Notes: generated by a model not told the origin, from the letters alone. A stretch of 64,000 nucleotides of DNA from Gracilibacillus salitolerans (GCF_009650095.1 NZ_CP045915.1:1302001-1366000), one strand, 5' to 3'. Shown: positions 53,026-61,860, counted from the stretch's first letter. Translations and numbers: made by a program.

Positions 53026-54281
53026 GTACAGCACTAGCTAATCTAGTCGATGAAAGAAAAGATGAATTAAAGCAACTTTTATCTGATCTCATTAGTTTTC
53101 CAACAGTAAGTCCTCCTGCTAGGAATACGTCTGAAATTCAGAAATATATTGCGGATTATCTAGAAAAATTGGATTTTCAAACCGAACGATGGGATGTTTT
53201 CCCAAATGATCCTAACCTTGTCGGGATGAAGAAAGGAACACAATCTGATACATACAACAGCCTGATTATTAACGGGCATATCGATGTAGCGGAGGTAGGG
53301 GATGCTTCCGGTTGGTCAGTGCCTCCTTTTTCCCTTACTGAAAAAGGGAAACATCTGTATGGCCGTGGTGTCTCTGATATGAAGGGGGCTGTCGCCTGTG
53401 CTTTATTTGCGGCTAAACTATTACATGAAGAGGGAATAGCATTAAAAGGCGATTTGCAGTTGCAGACCGTGATTGGAGAGGAAGTCGGTGAGGCAGGAAC
53501 CCTTTCTTGTATTGAAAAAGGATATGATGCTGACTTTGCGTTAGTTGTCGATGGCAGTAATCGCGAAATCCATGGTCAAGGTGGTGTGATCACGGGTTGG
53601 GTTACGGTTAAAAGTAAGCAGGTTTATCATGATGCAATGCGAGCCGAATTAAATGAAACAGGTGAGGGTGCTAGTGCAATTGAAAAAATGACAAAAGTTA
53701 TCGACAGCCTTCGTGCATTAGAGAAGGAATGGGCGAAAACAAAGGAGTATCCAGGATTTAAAAAAGGTACAACTACTATTAACCCGGCTGTTATTGAAGG
53801 TGGGCGTCATCCAGCATTTGTAGCGGATGAATGTCGTCTTTGGATTACTGTTCATTTTTATCCTAATGAAGATTACCGAGAAGTTGCAAATGAAGTAGAG
53901 GAATACCTCAAACAATCTGTCAAAGACGATTCATGGTTTCAGGAAAATCCACTCCTTTTTGAATGGGGTGGGAAATCAATGATAGAGGATCGCGGTGAGA
54001 TTTTCCCTTCTGCTGAGGTAGATCCAGAGTATCCAGCTATTAAGCTCCTCGAGCAATCACATTACGCAGTTGAACAGGAAACCACTTCAGTTAGTATGTC
54101 AAAGACTGTGACAGATGCGGGTTGGTTTGATGACGCTGGTATTCCAACTGCGATTTACGGTCCGGGAAAATTAAATGAAGCACATTCTGTTGATGAAAAA
54201 ATAGAATTGGAAGAATTAATTAGATTCACGAAGACTTTGTTAACCTTTATTCCAGCTTGGTGTAATGTAACAAAACAGTGA
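53022..54281 (+). CDS. M20 peptidase-family deformylase, YlmB-like (thiamine salvage)
   Basis: A 419-residue M20/ArgE-DapE family metal hydrolase. Zinc-site motifs are IINGHIDVAEVGD, GRGVSDMKGAVACALFAAK and TVIGEEVGEAGT, with the dimerisation domain in the middle and the last ligand in LNEAHSVDEKIELEEL. The ATG at 53022 overlaps the tenA stop (ATGA). In Bacillus the related YlmB removes formyl from N-formyl-4-amino-5-aminomethyl-2-methylpyrimidine and feeds TenA, and the shared riboswitch and coupling strongly suggest the same job here. General names such as acetylornithine deacetylase would be misleading. Confidence 0.9.
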   Translation: MSTALANLVDERKDELKQLLSDLISFPTVSPPARNTSEIQKYIADYLEKLDFQTERWDVFPNDPNLVGMKKGTQSDTYNSLIINGHIDVAEVGDASGWSVPPFSLTEKGKHLYGRGVSDMKGAVACALFAAKLLHEEGIALKGDLQLQTVIGEEVGEAGTLSCIEKGYDADFALVVDGSNREIHGQGGVITGWVTVKSKQVYHDAMRAELNETGEGASAIEKMTKVIDSLRALEKEWAKTKEYPGFKKGTTTINPAVIEGGRHPAFVADECRLWITVHFYPNEDYREVANEVEEYLKQSVKDDSWFQENPLLFEWGGKSMIEDRGEIFPSAEVDPEYPAIKLLEQSHYAVEQETTSVSMSKTVTDAGWFDDAGIPTAIYGPGKLNEAHSVDEKIELEELIRFTKTLLTFIPAWCNVTKQ

Positions 54282-54303
54282 ATTCGTATACAAGAAGTTA
54301 TTT

Positions 54304-54346
54304 AGTACAAAGCTCAGAGGTGAAAAAACTCTGAGTTTTGTACTTT
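54304..54346 (+). terminator. Terminator of the thiamine-salvage operon
   Basis: AGTACAAAGCTCAGAG pairs with CTCTGAGTTTTGTACT around GTGAAAAAA, then TTTA. It lies 22 bases after the deformylase stop. Confidence 0.75.
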
Positions 54347-54347
54347 A

Positions 54348-54369
54348 TCACGGTGCTAATCGTCCGTAA
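54348..54369. repeat. Dispersed repeat family 2, second copy
   Basis: 22 bases identical to 37894-37915, beginning TCACGGTGC and ending CGTCCGTAA. Here the core is followed by AATCCCCACTGAGGG instead of the matching inverted half. It lies between the operon terminator and the convergent TPR lipoprotein gene. Confidence 0.7.
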
Positions 54370-54408
54370 AATCCCCACTGAGGGAAGTCACACTTTATGT
54401 TCATTTAA

Positions 54409-55383
54409 CTACAATTCCGTTAACTTAATAAATGTTTCGTTATTATAAATACTTGATAAAAGTGGATCAGAATAAGCTGTGTCTTTCAGAGCTTCATTTA
54501 GTTCGATTGCATTTTCTAACTCTTCTAAACCTTGATCAATTTCTCCAAGTTGTATCAAAGCTACCCCTTTTCCATAATAGCCGATTCCCTCATCTGGAAA
54601 TTCCTCAATGATGTTATCATAAATATCTTCTGCTTTTTGAAAATCGCCATTATATGTAAGCATCAGGCCTTTATAATCTAAAGCATCTAATGTCTGCTCT
54701 GGTTTTAGCTCAATAATCTTGTCTAAATAAGGAATTGTAGCACTATATTCCTCTAATAAATCATATGAGTAGACAAGATACCATAACGCCTCAGTATCAT
54801 TCGTATAATACGCTAAATACTCTTCTAAATAAGGAATACTTTCCTCGTATTCTTGTAAAAAGTATAGTGAAATACCTTTACCATATAAGGCATAAGGAGC
54901 ACTATCATCAATTTCTAAAGCCTTATCGTAATATTCTAATGCTTTTTCATCTCTTTCAAGCATAGAATGTGCATTTCCCATGTTGATAAATTGCTCAGGT
55001 TCTTGATCACTAATATCAATGGCTTTTTGGGCTGCAACGATGGCTTTCTCATATTCATTTGTCCTGTTCAATGATAATGCTTTATTACTGTAAGAACTAT
55101 CTAACTCGTCATCTAGTTCAATCGCTTTTTCTAAGGGTTCTAATGATTCTTCATATTGCTCCATATTAATAAGAATATAACCTTTTTCATTATATAATAA
55201 CGGATCTTTAGGGTATTTCTCTAATCGCTCATATACATGTTTTAACGCTTCATCATATTGGTTTTGTTCATACCAGCTGTCATATTTCTCTCGCGAAAAG
55301 TCAGGATCTGTTGTACTGAAAAGGGTACATCCAGAAAGAATCATCATTAATAAAATAAATATAATTCCTAAGTTTTTCTTCAC
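54409..55383 (-). CDS. TPR-repeat lipoprotein
   Basis: A 324-residue membrane-anchored protein outside the cytoplasm. A signal peptide ends in the lipobox LSGC (Cys19). The rest is about eight tetratricopeptide repeats, recognisable by recurring YDEAL, YEESLEPLEKAIELD, YEKAIVAAQKAID, EKALEYYDKALEID and AEDIYDNIIEEFPDEG units. TPR domains bind partner proteins; no enzymatic motif is present. Transcribed alone, divergent from the CPBP-family gene. Function not known. Confidence 0.88.
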   Translation of the reverse strand: MKKNLGIIFILLMMILSGCTLFSTTDPDFSREKYDSWYEQNQYDEALKHVYERLEKYPKDPLLYNEKGYILINMEQYEESLEPLEKAIELDDELDSSYSNKALSLNRTNEYEKAIVAAQKAIDISDQEPEQFINMGNAHSMLERDEKALEYYDKALEIDDSAPYALYGKGISLYFLQEYEESIPYLEEYLAYYTNDTEALWYLVYSYDLLEEYSATIPYLDKIIELKPEQTLDALDYKGLMLTYNGDFQKAEDIYDNIIEEFPDEGIGYYGKGVALIQLGEIDQGLEELENAIELNEALKDTAYSDPLLSSIYNNETFIKLTEL

Positions 55384-55561
55384 TGTATCATTTCCTTTAT
55401 GTGAATTTAGAATCAGTATACATTATAAGAGAAATGTTCAAAGATGTAACTGGGTCAAAAGTTCTAAATGGATAATTTTTCCGCAAAAGAGCTGTGAATG
55501 ATTGATTGGTGTGTATATAATTGGGGTAACGATAGATTTCTATGATAGGAGGAAACTAGGG

Positions 55562-56416
55562 ATGAAATGGATACTTCTTCTAATAGCTGGCTGGATAACC
55601 ATAACTGGTGGGTTATTCTTGGGCGCGTTATCTGGAAATATTGCGGAACAGTTTGGCTTAGCTAGAAATTATCAGTTATTGATTCAAGGTCTCGTGATGA
55701 GTGGAATCGTTGTACCTATTATTTTGTATCTGTATCGATACGTCTATCGGCTGACAGGTGAGCCCAATAGGCCGGTGTATTCATGGAAAAGCGCCTATCA
55801 TTTTTTTACTGGGGCTCTTCTGGCAATTGGCCTAGCTACTTTTGGTTTCATCATAGCAACTTCACTTGGCTGGATTACTATTGAACAATGGCATACACCA
55901 GATTATTGGTTTGCTGCACTACTTATCAACATGGTTATCGCCTTTTTGTATGAAGCTTTGCCGGAGGAACTGGCTTTACGAGGAATGGTATATGATGTAT
56001 TACGTTATCGCTTTGCAGCCTGGCTAGCTGTTTTATTGCAAACGATTTTATTTTTGCTTGTTCCTTTAGCAACCGTACAACTTCAGGTGTTCTTTGGACT
56101 TTCGCCAGGTAATACCATTAATGCAGAGTACATTGTGTTGATTTCTTGCTTCGGGATCTGTTTACAATTGCTTCGTCTCTGGACACAAAGTTTGTGGACA
56201 TCAATAGGTTTCCATTTGGCTTACCTAGAAATAACTAGAGTTGTAGTGATGCCTTCAAGTGATGCATCCATTCTAAGTTATAATGAAGTGGAGTCTGGTC
56301 TAGGTACAGTGTTTATTGCATTAGGAATGATTATAATTGGGGGTATTATTTTCTCTCTCTTTATTTTAGGTGCAAAGCGTTTTTTTGGAAAAGGATATAA
56401 GTTTAACAAACATTAA
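55562..56416 (+). CDS. CPBP-family intramembrane metalloprotease homologue
   Basis: A 284-residue membrane protein with about eight hydrophobic segments. The CPBP (Abi/CAAX-like) motif 1 appears as EALPEELALRGMVYDVLRYR, carrying the EExxxR glutamates; a later GFHLAYLEI segment may provide the His of the next motif. AGGAGG and AGGG lie before the ATG at 55562. Bacterial members are presumed intramembrane proteases or immunity proteins for bacteriocins. No bacteriocin-like gene is nearby, so the role is unknown. Confidence 0.78.
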   Translation: MKWILLLIAGWITITGGLFLGALSGNIAEQFGLARNYQLLIQGLVMSGIVVPIILYLYRYVYRLTGEPNRPVYSWKSAYHFFTGALLAIGLATFGFIIATSLGWITIEQWHTPDYWFAALLINMVIAFLYEALPEELALRGMVYDVLRYRFAAWLAVLLQTILFLLVPLATVQLQVFFGLSPGNTINAEYIVLISCFGICLQLLRLWTQSLWTSIGFHLAYLEITRVVVMPSSDASILSYNEVESGLGTVFIALGMIIIGGIIFSLFILGAKRFFGKGYKFNKH

Positions 56417-56615
56417 AAGGGTTATTTACAGCAGCCCTTCTAAAGGTTGGTGTTCTTCTAATCTACGTGAGCAGTAGAATTCGATGCAGACAATGAAGCT
56501 AGTACATATAACATCCGAATGAAGTTATTGTCGTATGGAGAATGCCGATTATTATTTTAAAATATTCTGAAAATATACTATAATTTCTAAGTATACATCT
56601 TAGAGGGGGAGTAAC

Positions 56616-57581
56616 ATGAAAGCATTAGAGAGAGTTAGTGGTTTTGTAGGGAGTACGTTTGCAATTTGGGTTGTTCTATTTGCGATCTTATCATTTCTTA
56701 TACCTTCAGGATTCACATGGTTGGCAGCCTATATCACACCATTATTAGGTATCATTATGTTTGGTATGGGACTTACGTTATCTGCAAGTGATTTTAAAGA
56801 AGCTTTTAAACGTCCGAAAGAGGTTGCGATTGGAGTAGCTGGTCAGTTCTTGATCATGCCATTGCTTGCCTTTGCGTTAGTAACGCTATTACCAGTTTCC
56901 AAAGAGGTGGCAGTCGGTGTTATCTTAGTAGGTTGTTGCCCTGGTGGTACTTCATCGAACGTTATGACGTACTTATCCAAGGGGGATACGGCATTATCGG
57001 TTTCTATTACTACGGTTTCTACGATTCTAGCACCATTTTTGACACCAGCACTTATTTTTCTTTTTGCTAGTCAGTGGTTAGAGGTATCTGCAGGATCCTT
57101 ATTCGTATCGATTGTACAAATTGTATTAGTGCCGATCGTGTTAGGCTTAATCGTTAAAGCGTTATTGAAGGACAAAGTGGAAGCGGGAGTAAAGGCGATT
57201 CCGTTAGTATCGGTAATTGGTATCGTAGCAATTGTTGCTGCAGTAGTAAGTGTTAACCATGAACAAATTGCGAAGACTGGTTTACTCATTTTCTTAATTG
57301 TTGTACTTCATAACGCGCTAGGCTATCTAGTTGGTTATGGGCTAGGAAAAGTAACGAAAATGGGTTCGAAGCAACAAAAAGCCGTTTCTATCGAAGTAGG
57401 CATGCAAAACTCTGGACTTGGTGCCACACTAGCCGCTGCACACTTTAATCCACTAGCAGCTGTACCAAGTGCGATTTTTAGTGTCTGGCATAATATTTCA
57501 GGACCGGTTATAGCAACTATTTTCAGGAAGCAGCAGGAGAAAGAAGATAAAAATGATGTAGAGAAGAGTCAAAGTGCATAA
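56616..57581 (+). CDS. Bile acid:sodium symporter (BASS) family transporter
   Basis: A 321-residue membrane protein with about ten hydrophobic segments, of the BASS/YocS type. The conserved regions ITPLLGIIMFGMGLTLSASD, LVGCCPGGTSSNVMTYLSKG and VEVGMQNSGLG-like (SIEVGMQNSGLGATLAAAH) mark the sodium- and substrate-binding crossover helices. AGAGGGGG precedes the ATG. Prokaryotic relatives import organic acids such as pantoate or keto acids with sodium; the substrate here is not known. Single gene with its own terminator-like hairpin downstream. Confidence 0.92.
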   Translation: MKALERVSGFVGSTFAIWVVLFAILSFLIPSGFTWLAAYITPLLGIIMFGMGLTLSASDFKEAFKRPKEVAIGVAGQFLIMPLLAFALVTLLPVSKEVAVGVILVGCCPGGTSSNVMTYLSKGDTALSVSITTVSTILAPFLTPALIFLFASQWLEVSAGSLFVSIVQIVLVPIVLGLIVKALLKDKVEAGVKAIPLVSVIGIVAIVAAVVSVNHEQIAKTGLLIFLIVVLHNALGYLVGYGLGKVTKMGSKQQKAVSIEVGMQNSGLGATLAAAHFNPLAAVPSAIFSVWHNISGPVIATIFRKQQEKEDKNDVEKSQSA

Positions 57582-57590
57582 TGAGAGGTA

Positions 57591-57644
57591 AGGGTCGGAT
57601 TTTTCAAATGGACTTTTGTTCATAAGAGGGAGCCGGCCCTTTTC
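57591..57644 (+). terminator. Terminator-like hairpin after the BASS gene
   Basis: AGGGTCGG pairs with CCGGCCCT (one G-T pair) across a 34-base loop and is followed by TTTTC. Long loop lowers confidence. Confidence 0.5.
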
Positions 57645-57673
57645 ATTGTTAGAAAGTATAAAATTTTGGTATT

Positions 57674-57822
57674 TGTCTAGCTCCGAGCACTCAGAAACTA
57701 GGCGACTTCACGAATCGCCCTACGATAAGTCATCATCGGTTCGCAAAGCTCACCGTGATTCCTTTATCTCAGTTGTTTCTGAAGTCGCTACGTTTCTAAA
57801 CGGGCGCTCTGCGCTTTTCTTA
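57674..57822. repeat. Dispersed intergenic repeat family 1, short copy
   Basis: A 149-base copy of the element at 15970-16288, lacking most of the internal part. It shares the TGTCTAGC left end, the GGCGACTTCACGAATCGCCC block, CCTTTATCTCAGTTGT and the right end GGGCGCT..GCGCTTTTCTTA. GC content is above its neighbours and a frame across it has no protein-like features. Confidence 0.8.
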
Positions 57823-57908
57823 GTTTTACTTTAAGAACATTTAGACTGTAGGAGCTCTTATTTAGAAGGGAATAGATCACCTAATCTTGAAAAAGAGGAG
57901 AGCTCTTA

Positions 57909-58408
57909 TTGCAAACGTTATTTCGATATAACTGGATGGTCAGAGAAGAATGGATCGTTGGTGTCAAGAGTTAAGCCAAGAAGAACTTCTTCGCAATTAA
58001 ACGGGTGGAGTAGGTAGTATAGTGCATACACTGTTCCATATAGTAGTTGTAGAATGGAGTTGGTTACGTCTCTTACAAGAAAAAACAGACTTTGAAGGAA
58101 GTTTTGTTGATTATAAGAGCTTGAAACAGGTTCGAAAATTGGACGTTGAATTTAAAAAGGAAGTGGAGAACTTTGTGAACAACTGAGCTGGGAGTATGGA
58201 AAATCAATTATTTTACGATACGCTACCAAATGGAAGAATGGTAACGGATACCTGGGGTGAAGTGATACGACATGTTATTGCTCACGAAATTCACCATATA
58301 GGGCAATTATCAATTTGGGCAAGAGAAATAGGGAAAAACCTGTGTCAGCAAACCTTATTGGACGTGGGCTTTCCCCTCATTCGACTAATTAATCAGAGAA
58401 TATTTTAG
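57909..58408 (+). pseudogene. Decayed DinB-family gene
   Basis: Joined across breaks, the frames read as a DinB/YfiT-like four-helix protein: QTLFRYNWMVREEW, then WCQELSQEELLRN, TGGVGSIVHTLFHIVVVEW, and finally TWGEVIRHVIAHEIHHIGQL with the metal histidines. There is a frameshift near 57955 and two in-frame stops, TAA at 57998-58000 and TGA at 58184-58186. A GAGGAG site precedes the old TTG start at 57909. The gene is therefore inactive. An intact but different DinB protein lies at 61357. Confidence 0.8.
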
Positions 58409-58474
58409 TTTGTATTTCTCGTTATTAATTTGAATACTGGTGAATTGTTATAGGACGGATCGAAAGAATTACTG

Positions 58475-58480
58475 TATAAT
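58475..58480 (+). promoter_or_regulatory. -10 element for the leader-MFS transcript
   Basis: A consensus TATAAT with a poor -35. It places the transcript start about ten bases before the leader ribosome binding site (AGGAGG, 58498-58503). Confidence 0.6.
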
Positions 58481-58511
58481 TAATAATAGAATAAGGAAGG
58501 AGGAATTTCAT

Positions 58512-58568
58512 ATGTCTAAAACTTTAGCTGTTAACTCCACAAAACTAGCAGGGGTGAGAGCAAGTTAA
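58512..58568 (+). CDS. 18-codon leader peptide of the MFS exporter
   Basis: A short frame encodes MSKTLAVNSTKLAGVRAS and stops at TAA 58566-58568. An excellent AGGAGG (58498-58503) eight bases before the ATG, a TATAAT box just upstream, and the structured RNA behind it leading to an MFS gene 78 bases later indicate a genuine regulatory peptide of the kind found before erm, cat and mef resistance genes. Its codons 12-15 (CTA GCA GGG GTG) contain the RNA segment that can pair with the downstream anti-Shine-Dalgarno sequence. The peptide itself matches no leader that I recognise. Confidence 0.7.
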   Translation: MSKTLAVNSTKLAGVRAS

Positions 58569-58646
58569 AATTTAATAATCTAGCGTTAGCATGCTTTACT
58601 CCTGCTTTAACAATCCGTAATTGATTTTATTAGCAGGAGGTACACA
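58534..58646 (+). promoter_or_regulatory. Ribosome-mediated attenuator hiding the MFS Shine-Dalgarno sequence
   Basis: Four segments can pair alternately: ACTCC (58534-58538) with GGGGT (58551-58555); AGCAGGGGT (58547-58555) with ACTCCTGCT (58598-58606), nine pairs with one G-U; and CTCCTGCT (58599-58606) with AGCAGGAG (58632-58639), eight perfect pairs. The last stem buries the AGGAGG of the MFS gene (58635-58640). A ribosome held early on the leader would free the second segment, form the middle stem and expose the site. The sequence shows the pairing; the mechanism is inferred from known erm/cat systems. Confidence 0.68.
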
Positions 58647-59831
58647 ATGAAGAAAAATACTTTAGCGGAACATAACATTAAGTATTTATTTTGGTCTCAA
58701 ATATTTGGAAGTATCCTATTTATTACACCAGTTTTGACTTTGTTTTATTTTTCGCGTGGACTAGATGAAACGCTTATCCTATTGATCATGGTTTTTTTCA
58801 GTTTAGGAGTCCTTATAGGTGAAGTGCCTACAGGAATATTTGCAGACCGATTTGGAGCTAAGATGTCTTTCTTAATCGGCTCGTTACTAGGAATTGGTAG
58901 TCATGCATTATTATTATGGGCTTACGAACCTTGGGTGTTCTTTTTAAGTAGCTTATTAACTGGATTTGCAGCTACTTTTTTTAGTGGTTCAGATGAAGCT
59001 CTAATATATGAGTCATTAATCTTATCTAGCGAAGAGAACAAAATGGATAAGGCAATGGGACAAATTGGTTCAGCAAAATTCTTAGTCACGATCATTGTAG
59101 TAATAATAGGAGCGATTCTAGCAAAAGACCTATCTGATGGACAATTTAAACTGTTAATTGTTTTAAGTTTATTTTTTATGTCCATTCAATTTGCTTTATT
59201 ATTGTTTATTAAAAATCCGCCTAATCAAGGCACATATAACAATGATATTAGAACACAACTTAAAGAAGGATTTTATGCCATAAAGAAACATCCTCAAGTT
59301 TTATGGATGTTTATGAATATTACTCTTGTATTTATACCTGCGACTGCAATTTTTGAAAAATTTGACCAAAAACTATTGGTAGATGCAGGTCTTCCTGTTT
59401 ACTTGATAGGCATTGTTTATGCAATTGCTGCTTTAATAGGGTTTACAGCGTCTCGTACAATTGGTTGGATGACAGAAAGAATAAACCGTGTACACCTTTT
59501 GTTTATTACTGGCTTACTGGCTGTGCTAAGTCTTATAGGGGTTGCAATGTTCACTTCCTATTTGGGGACATTATTGGGAATTCTATTAATCCTCAAACTT
59601 GTAAGTGCTATTAGATATCCTGTTTACTCGCAACTATCCAATGAAATCATTCCTTCTAATGTTAGGGCGACTACTATTTCCCTCTTATCGATATTAGATT
59701 CAGGATTTGATATTATTATTTTCCTAACTGTGAGTGGTATGGCGATAACTGGTTTTTCAACGATGTTTCTTGTTTGTGCAGGTATTGCTTTAATCGGCAC
59801 ATTCATTCCAGTTGTACCCAGAAAAGCGTAA
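58647..59831 (+). CDS. MFS transporter, probable drug exporter
   Basis: A 394-residue major-facilitator protein with twelve predicted membrane spans. The motif-A loop GEVPTGIFADRFGAK follows the second span, and the central charged loop around residues 185-210 separates the two halves. It ends in PVVPRKA. AGGAGG precedes the ATG but can be sequestered by the upstream attenuator. Motif A and the leader-type control suggest antibiotic or toxic-compound export, possibly of a ribosome-targeting drug; the compound cannot be named. The nearby fosB supports a small resistance region. A strong terminator follows. Confidence 0.88.
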   Translation: MKKNTLAEHNIKYLFWSQIFGSILFITPVLTLFYFSRGLDETLILLIMVFFSLGVLIGEVPTGIFADRFGAKMSFLIGSLLGIGSHALLLWAYEPWVFFLSSLLTGFAATFFSGSDEALIYESLILSSEENKMDKAMGQIGSAKFLVTIIVVIIGAILAKDLSDGQFKLLIVLSLFFMSIQFALLLFIKNPPNQGTYNNDIRTQLKEGFYAIKKHPQVLWMFMNITLVFIPATAIFEKFDQKLLVDAGLPVYLIGIVYAIAALIGFTASRTIGWMTERINRVHLLFITGLLAVLSLIGVAMFTSYLGTLLGILLILKLVSAIRYPVYSQLSNEIIPSNVRATTISLLSILDSGFDIIIFLTVSGMAITGFSTMFLVCAGIALIGTFIPVVPRKA

Positions 59832-59847
59832 ATATTAATACCATTGT

Positions 59848-59880
59848 AGATCATACATGCTAATATGTATGATCTTTTTT
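59848..59880 (+). terminator. Rho-independent terminator after the MFS gene
   Basis: Perfect 11-bp stem AGATCATACAT / ATGTATGATCT with a six-base loop, then at least six T. It separates the MFS gene from convergent fosB. Confidence 0.92.
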
Positions 59881-59897
59881 TAAAATCTTTTAAAGGT

Positions 59898-60320
59898 TTA
59901 ATCAAAAAACTCCATATGTGTTTTTTCTTGTTTGTAGTAATCCAATCTATCTTGTAAAGTACCTGTATGAAACTCGAACTTATGACCATCAGGATCAGTA
60001 AAATAAATAGATTTCTTATCTCTTTTATCCCTAGGACGACCTGACAAAATGTTAACATTCAATTCCTTTAGTCTTTTGTACATTCTATCAAAATCTTCTT
60101 CATCGATTGAAAAAGCAATATGTGTGTACGATTCATTTATTTCATTGCGTTGTATATCTTTCTCTACATTAAGCGCAAGCCACATACCATTCAAATCAAA
60201 ATAAGCAGTGTTCCTTCCTTTAACTAATAACTTAGCGTCAAATACTTTTTTGTAAAAGTCAATAGAATTTTCTAAGTCCGAAACAGAAAACAAAAAATGA
60301 TTAAGCCCTTTTATCGACAC
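59898..60320 (-). CDS. fosB: Metallothiol transferase FosB (fosfomycin resistance)
   Basis: A 140-residue vicinal-oxygen-chelate protein that opens the fosfomycin epoxide by adding bacillithiol or cysteine. The N-terminal [20 protein letters not shown] supplies the first metal His (His8), SYTHIAFSI the second, and [20 protein letters not shown] the metal Glu and substrate residues; [17 protein letters not shown] is also conserved. The sequence follows Bacillus FosB closely from end to end. GTG at 60318-60320 has GAGGTG six bases upstream and gives the same N-terminus as known FosB; an upstream GTG at 60329 overlaps the ribosome binding site. Single gene, convergent with the MFS gene. Confidence 0.94.
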   Translation of the reverse strand: MSIKGLNHFLFSVSDLENSIDFYKKVFDAKLLVKGRNTAYFDLNGMWLALNVEKDIQRNEINESYTHIAFSIDEEDFDRMYKRLKELNVNILSGRPRDKRDKKSIYFTDPDGHKFEFHTGTLQDRLDYYKQEKTHMEFFD

Positions 60321-60494
60321 GTTTATCACCTCACGTATATTATAGTAATGATATGACTATGTGCAAATTTTTGATCTCGAACGTAGCGCTAATCGATCAC
60401 ATTATCAAGCATAATGATGTTAATCATGACAAACGCATAAATCTGCTCCAGTTTCATATAAATGAATTAATCATAACTGACTGGGGGAATATTG

Positions 60495-60911
60495 ATGTCA
60501 AAGGCCATAGAGATTGAAGAAGAGGTTTCTGAACTTACGGAAGAAATGTTAAAGGAATACTATGATTTAAACAATCAGAAAAAAGAATTAGAGAAAGAAA
60601 TGAATCAGATTAAAAAGCAAATCCACAACTATCTGGATGTAACCTTTGGGAAAGAACAAAAAGGTGAAGTGCAAAAAGGGAAATATAAGGCACAGCGTAT
60701 TATTCGTTCTTCCGTTAATTACGATGAAGAAAAGACAGTACAAAAATTAGAAGAATTAAATTTAGAAGACTTTATCCTACAAGTAAAACAGCCAGACACT
60801 GAAAAACTAGAAGCAGCAATGAAGATAGATATAGTCAAAGAAGAAGAGTTCAAGGATTGTAAAATGAATAAACTGTCTCAAGCCATTACGGTTAAGGAAT
60901 TAAGGATATAG
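60495..60911 (+). CDS. Hypothetical coiled-coil protein (138 aa)
   Basis: A highly charged, soluble protein. Residues 10-50 form a likely coiled coil (EEVSELTEEMLKEYYDLN and KKELEKEMNQIKKQI), followed by a small alpha/beta part with KYKAQRIIRSSVNYDEEKTV and LEELNLEDFILQVKQPDTEK. The overall layout (helical hairpin, then a short strand-rich domain) recalls phage-type single-strand-annealing accessory or Gp157-like proteins, but I cannot assign a family. GGGGGA precedes the ATG at 60495. It stands alone with a terminator behind it. Confidence 0.65.
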   Translation: MSKAIEIEEEVSELTEEMLKEYYDLNNQKKELEKEMNQIKKQIHNYLDVTFGKEQKGEVQKGKYKAQRIIRSSVNYDEEKTVQKLEELNLEDFILQVKQPDTEKLEAAMKIDIVKEEEFKDCKMNKLSQAITVKELRI

Positions 60912-60921
60912 ATATGACAAT

Positions 60922-60953
60922 GTTTGGATTTCGATGATCCAAACGTTTTTTTA
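60922..60953 (+). terminator. Rho-independent terminator
   Basis: GTTTGGAT / ATCCAAAC stem with a seven-base loop and a run of seven T, ten bases after the coiled-coil gene. Confidence 0.9.
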
Positions 60954-61356
60954 TTGTCAAAGAAATATTAACTTATGTAAAGAATATTCTAGTAATTGTC
61001 TTGTTTTTTCCAGGTTCAATTGCTTCATGCAAGACGATCTCGAATGTTGGATCATCAAATTACCACCTTTTTAGAATATAAGTGATTACATAGCAAGAAT
61101 ACACTTGTATTATTATACTATATATTCAAGAGAAATGGATGATAATAGAGTAATATGGAATTACATGGTAAAATAGATGTGACAATTAATAAAAATGTAA
61201 CATATTCTCAATGTCTGTATCCCTTTTACAGATTGGTAGAAAGGGAAACCAGTTGATAACTGGACATTTCAATGAAGATTTCCGAAGACAAGCAGTTCAA
61301 GATTTGAATCAATCAAGCGAACAATTTGTTTAGCAAAATAATAAAGGAGTGACAAA
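60954..61356. other. Non-coding gap of about 400 bases
   Basis: AT-rich sequence with no convincing gene. Near the end (61262-61334) a short frame reads HFNEDFRRQAVQDLNQ, faintly like the start of an IS3-type transposase OrfA, then stops; too short to call. The ribosome binding site AAAGGAG of the next gene is at its right end. Confidence 0.4.
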
Positions 61357-61860
61357 ATGAAAGAGATAGATAATTTAATTGAACAATTTGAACAGTTTAA
61401 CAGTTGGGTGAATTCTTTAGAAAAAGTAGATGATGCCCTTTTCTTTACACCGATTAACGAAGGAAAATGGACACCGGCTGAAATTATTACTCATATCACT
61501 TACTGGGATCGATACATATTAGAGGAATTAATGCCTAAAATGAAGAAGGACGCCAAGATTGCCAGTGTTGCTTTTGATGTGATTAATCAACCTGCTTCCA
61601 AACATGCCTTATCTGGAGTCACCAAAACACAATTGATACAAGAACAAATAGAAGCAAGAAATTATTTGGTACGAACCCTTGAAGAAAAATCAGAGGAAGA
61701 ATTTTTTGCCACATTTATTTTAAATGGGGAAGAAATTGACCAATATTCCGGCTATCCACACTCACTTCTCAACTACATTAGCGCCTTCGTTTGGCATGAT
61801 AATCATCATAAAGAACAAATAGAAGAATATTTAAATAGGAACCAAGTATCGAATTTGTAA
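61357..61860 (+). CDS. DinB-superfamily protein
   Basis: A 167-residue four-helix-bundle protein of the DinB/YfiT superfamily, possibly a metal-dependent thiol transferase. The second helix has KWTPAEIITHITYWDRYILE with one metal His, and the last helix has WHDNHHKEQIEEYL with the other two; the central region is GVTKTQLIQEQIEARNYLV. AAAGGAG lies before the ATG. In Bacillus many DinB homologues use bacillithiol, which would suit the fosB neighbour, but there is no direct link. A different, broken DinB gene lies at 57909. Confidence 0.86.
   Translation: MKEIDNLIEQFEQFNSWVNSLEKVDDALFFTPINEGKWTPAEIITHITYWDRYILEELMPKMKKDAKIASVAFDVINQPASKHALSGVTKTQLIQEQIEARNYLVRTLEEKSEEEFFATFILNGEEIDQYSGYPHSLLNYISAFVWHDNHHKEQIEEYLNRNQVSNL

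Noticed and set aside
57616..57834. 72-codon frame across the family 1 repeat
   Set aside because: Starts in the BASS terminator hairpin and runs through the dispersed repeat; the translation is Ser/Arg-rich noise.
61237..61334. Possible IS3-type OrfA remnant (HFNEDFRRQAVQ)
   Set aside because: Only about 20 residues with a loose resemblance, no inverted repeats and no OrfB remains.
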